In this document: piece by piece, positions 14,079 to 15,350 of the stretch
Layout of the letters: every line of letters starts with the position of its first letter
How positions within the stretch are numbered: position 1 is the stretch's first letter
Assembly: GCA_021442745.1 (NCBI GenBank)
Contig: JABUSI010000386.1
Coordinates: 1-15,350, forward strand
Source: Erysipelotrichaceae bacterium
GTDB taxonomy: Bacteria; Bacillota_I; Bacilli_A; Erysipelotrichales; Erysipelotrichaceae
Reading direction: 5' to 3'
Length of the DNA stretch: 15,350 nucleotides
Program-made: the position numbers and the translations under genes
Notes under the pieces: model-generated
Databases searched by the model: none
The model's input: the letters and a program-made list of their open reading frames with translations, nothing else
Told to the model about the DNA's origin: nothing

Positions 14079-14636
14079 ATGGAGCCGTTGACATATTTGG
14101 AAATCATACAAACGCTGGCAAAATTAAAAGACGTTATGCGTCATAGCTGGACGTCGGAAGGAAGACAGGAAAGCGTAGCAGAGCACAGCTGGCGGATGGG
14201 TATGATGGTCTATTTTCTGAAAGATTCCTTTCCGCAGATGAACCTGGAAAAAGCTTTGATACTGACTATGATTCACGATCTTGGTGAAATCTTTACCGGA
14301 GATATACCGGTTTTTGAGAAAGAAAGTACGCACGAACAAAAGGAAAATGACATGCTGCACGAATATCTGAACAGTTTACCTGCTCCATATCGTACGGAAC
14401 TGCTGGCATTAACGGCAGAATACGAAGCACAGGAAACTCTGGAAGCCAAAGTTGTTAAAGCTGTAGATAAACTGGAAGTCATTGACCAGCACAATCTGGC
14501 TCCGTTACAGACATGGATTCCTTTGGAATACGAATTGAACCTGACACATGGTCAGAAGCAATGTGCCTTCAATGATATGCTGGAATCCATCCGTCAGGAA
14601 ATAGTCAATCAGACAAAAAGGAAAACAGGATTATGA
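14079..14636 (+). CDS. HD-domain hydrolase, YfbR/HDDC2-like (probable 5'-deoxynucleotidase)
   Basis: This 185-residue helical protein matches the YfbR/HDDC2 group of HD phosphohydrolases. The metal site is His36 in ESVAEHSWRM, the doublet His66-Asp67 in MIHDLGEIFTGDIP and Asp130 in KAVDKLE. Arg21 in LKDVMRHSW may be the substrate Arg seen near this place in YfbR. The family removes phosphate from deoxynucleoside 5'-monophosphates; other HDDC2-like proteins are less well known, so the exact substrate is open. The start has AAGGGAG at 14066-14072. It is 33 bases after the second esterase across a terminator, and its stop overlaps the Nudix start by ATGA, so the two are coupled. Confidence 0.88.
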   Translation: MEPLTYLEIIQTLAKLKDVMRHSWTSEGRQESVAEHSWRMGMMVYFLKDSFPQMNLEKALILTMIHDLGEIFTGDIPVFEKESTHEQKENDMLHEYLNSLPAPYRTELLALTAEYEAQETLEAKVVKAVDKLEVIDQHNLAPLQTWIPLEYELNLTHGQKQCAFNDMLESIRQEIVNQTKRKTGL

Positions 14637-15130
14637 AATATTGTTTTGTGTGTGGTACCGGGTTAATACGGAAAGAATTAAAAAACGAGGGAAAGATTCC
14701 GTACTGTCCTGCGTGTGAAGAATACCGTTTTCCTGTGTATAACGTAGCCGTCAGTATGGAAGTAATGAGTCCTGACCGGTCCAAAGTATTGTTAATACAG
14801 CAATACGGGAAAGAAAAGTGGATTCTGGTTGCAGGATACGTAAACCGAAGAGAGAAACCGGAACAAGCTGTCGTCCGCGAAGTCAAAGAAGAAACAGGTC
14901 TTGACGTCACGTCTGTAACGTTCAATTCCAGTGAATTTTACGAAAAGTCCAATACACTGATGCTGAACTTCAGTTGTATCGCAACATCAGAAAATATATC
15001 GTCATTTAATCGTGAAGAAGTGGATCGTATCAGCTGGTTTTCATGGAAAGTGGCTGAACAGACGGTATATCCGGACAGTCTTGCACATCATTTCTTAAAA
15101 GAATGGATGAGAAAAGAAGGACATCTTTAG
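14633..15130 (+). CDS. Nudix hydrolase with N-terminal zinc ribbon (NudC-like)
   Basis: This 165-residue protein starts with a zinc ribbon, Cys4-x2-Cys7 and Cys25-x2-Cys28, followed by the Nudix fold. The Nudix box is complete: Gly68, Glu74, Arg82-Glu83, Glu86-Glu87 and Gly89 in the pattern Gx5Ex7REUxEExGU. Zinc ribbon plus Nudix resembles NudC (NADH or RNA-cap pyrophosphatase), but it is shorter and I do not see the NudC SQPWPFPxS signature after the box, so the substrate is probably another nucleoside diphosphate derivative. The start ATG 14633 overlaps the HD stop (ATGA), indicating translational coupling. It is followed after 10 bases by another Nudix gene. Confidence 0.9.
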   Translation: MKYCFVCGTGLIRKELKNEGKIPYCPACEEYRFPVYNVAVSMEVMSPDRSKVLLIQQYGKEKWILVAGYVNRREKPEQAVVREVKEETGLDVTSVTFNSSEFYEKSNTLMLNFSCIATSENISSFNREEVDRISWFSWKVAEQTVYPDSLAHHFLKEWMRKEGHL

Positions 15131-15140
15131 AAAGGGTATT

Positions 15141-15350
15141 ATGGAGTACTGGGATTTATATGACCAAAACCGAAACCTGCTTCATCAGATTCATGAAAAA
15201 GGACAGCCAATACCTTATGGCACCTATCATCTGATTGCTGATGTCTGGATTCTTACACTTTCCGGAAAATACCTGATTTCACAGAGAACGGCACATAAAC
15301 ACCATGGCTTGTGCTGGGAGTGTCCGGGAGGAAGTGTACAAAGCGGAGAA
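15141..15350 (+). CDS. Second Nudix hydrolase (YfcD/Idi-like), N-terminal part, cut by the window edge
   Basis: The 70 codons from ATG 15141 run off the right edge. The text MEYWDLYDQNRNLLHQIHEK, YHLIADVWILT and LISQRTAHK is typical of the Nudix group that includes YfcD and isopentenyl-diphosphate isomerase-like hydrolases. It ends in WECPGGSVQSGE, the first part of a Nudix box. AAAGGG at 15131-15136 serves as ribosome site. The catalytic REUxEE part lies beyond the window, so activity cannot be confirmed. It is 10 bases after the zinc-ribbon Nudix gene, presumably in one operon. Confidence 0.88.
   Translation, partial: MEYWDLYDQNRNLLHQIHEKGQPIPYGTYHLIADVWILTLSGKYLISQRTAHKHHGLCWECPGGSVQSGE

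Noticed and set aside
1..15350. CRISPR array, insertion sequence, prophage or RNA genes
   Set aside because: No regularly spaced repeats, transposase or integrase frames, terminal inverted repeats, tRNA cloverleaf or rRNA-like stretches were seen on either strand.

Overview
The window looks like part of a chromosome from a low-to-mid G+C Bacillota bacterium. Strong AGGAGG-type ribosome sites, sigma-A-like promoters, short intrinsic terminators and tightly packed operons support this. The protein style suggests the Erysipelotrichales and relatives, but that is only an impression. I see no rRNA, tRNA, CRISPR array, insertion sequence or phage gene. The longest stretch without a gene is about 130 bases.

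Layout. The left edge carries the start of an M29-type aminopeptidase on the minus strand (1-563). It is divergent from a TetR-family regulator (650-1213), which is followed by a HAD phosphatase (1248-2009). A class I/II aminotransferase (2006-3214, minus) converges on the HAD gene with overlapping stop codons inside a shared terminator hairpin. The aminotransferase is divergent from an MFS transporter (3315-4547), and their two promoters interlock. A plus-strand operon then runs from 4678 to 11214: S9 prolyl-oligopeptidase-type peptidase, M20 PepD-type dipeptidase, a degenerate guanylate-kinase-like protein, an M24 (Xaa-Pro peptidase-type) metallopeptidase and a second MFS transporter. After a very A-rich 102-base leader come an ATP-grasp ligase and two alpha/beta-hydrolase esterases (11317-14045). 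Past a small terminator follow an HD-domain nucleotidase-like protein, a zinc-ribbon Nudix hydrolase, and a second Nudix hydrolase cut by the right edge.

How it fits together. The left two thirds reads as peptide and amino-acid catabolism: four different peptidases, an aminotransferase and two exporters or importers. A palindromic motif, TTTCATGAAA between the M29 gene and tetR, and a related GTTTCATTTGAAAC at the S9 operon promoter, suggests that the TetR protein controls at least these units. The right third combines a ligase with two esterases (possibly making and breaking an amide or ester of unknown nature) and a nucleotide-cleaning group (HD plus two Nudix). The two most unusual items are the guanylate-kinase-like protein, whose P-loop and lid lack expected residues and which sits inside a peptidase operon, and the ATP-grasp/double-esterase cassette, whose substrate I cannot name.
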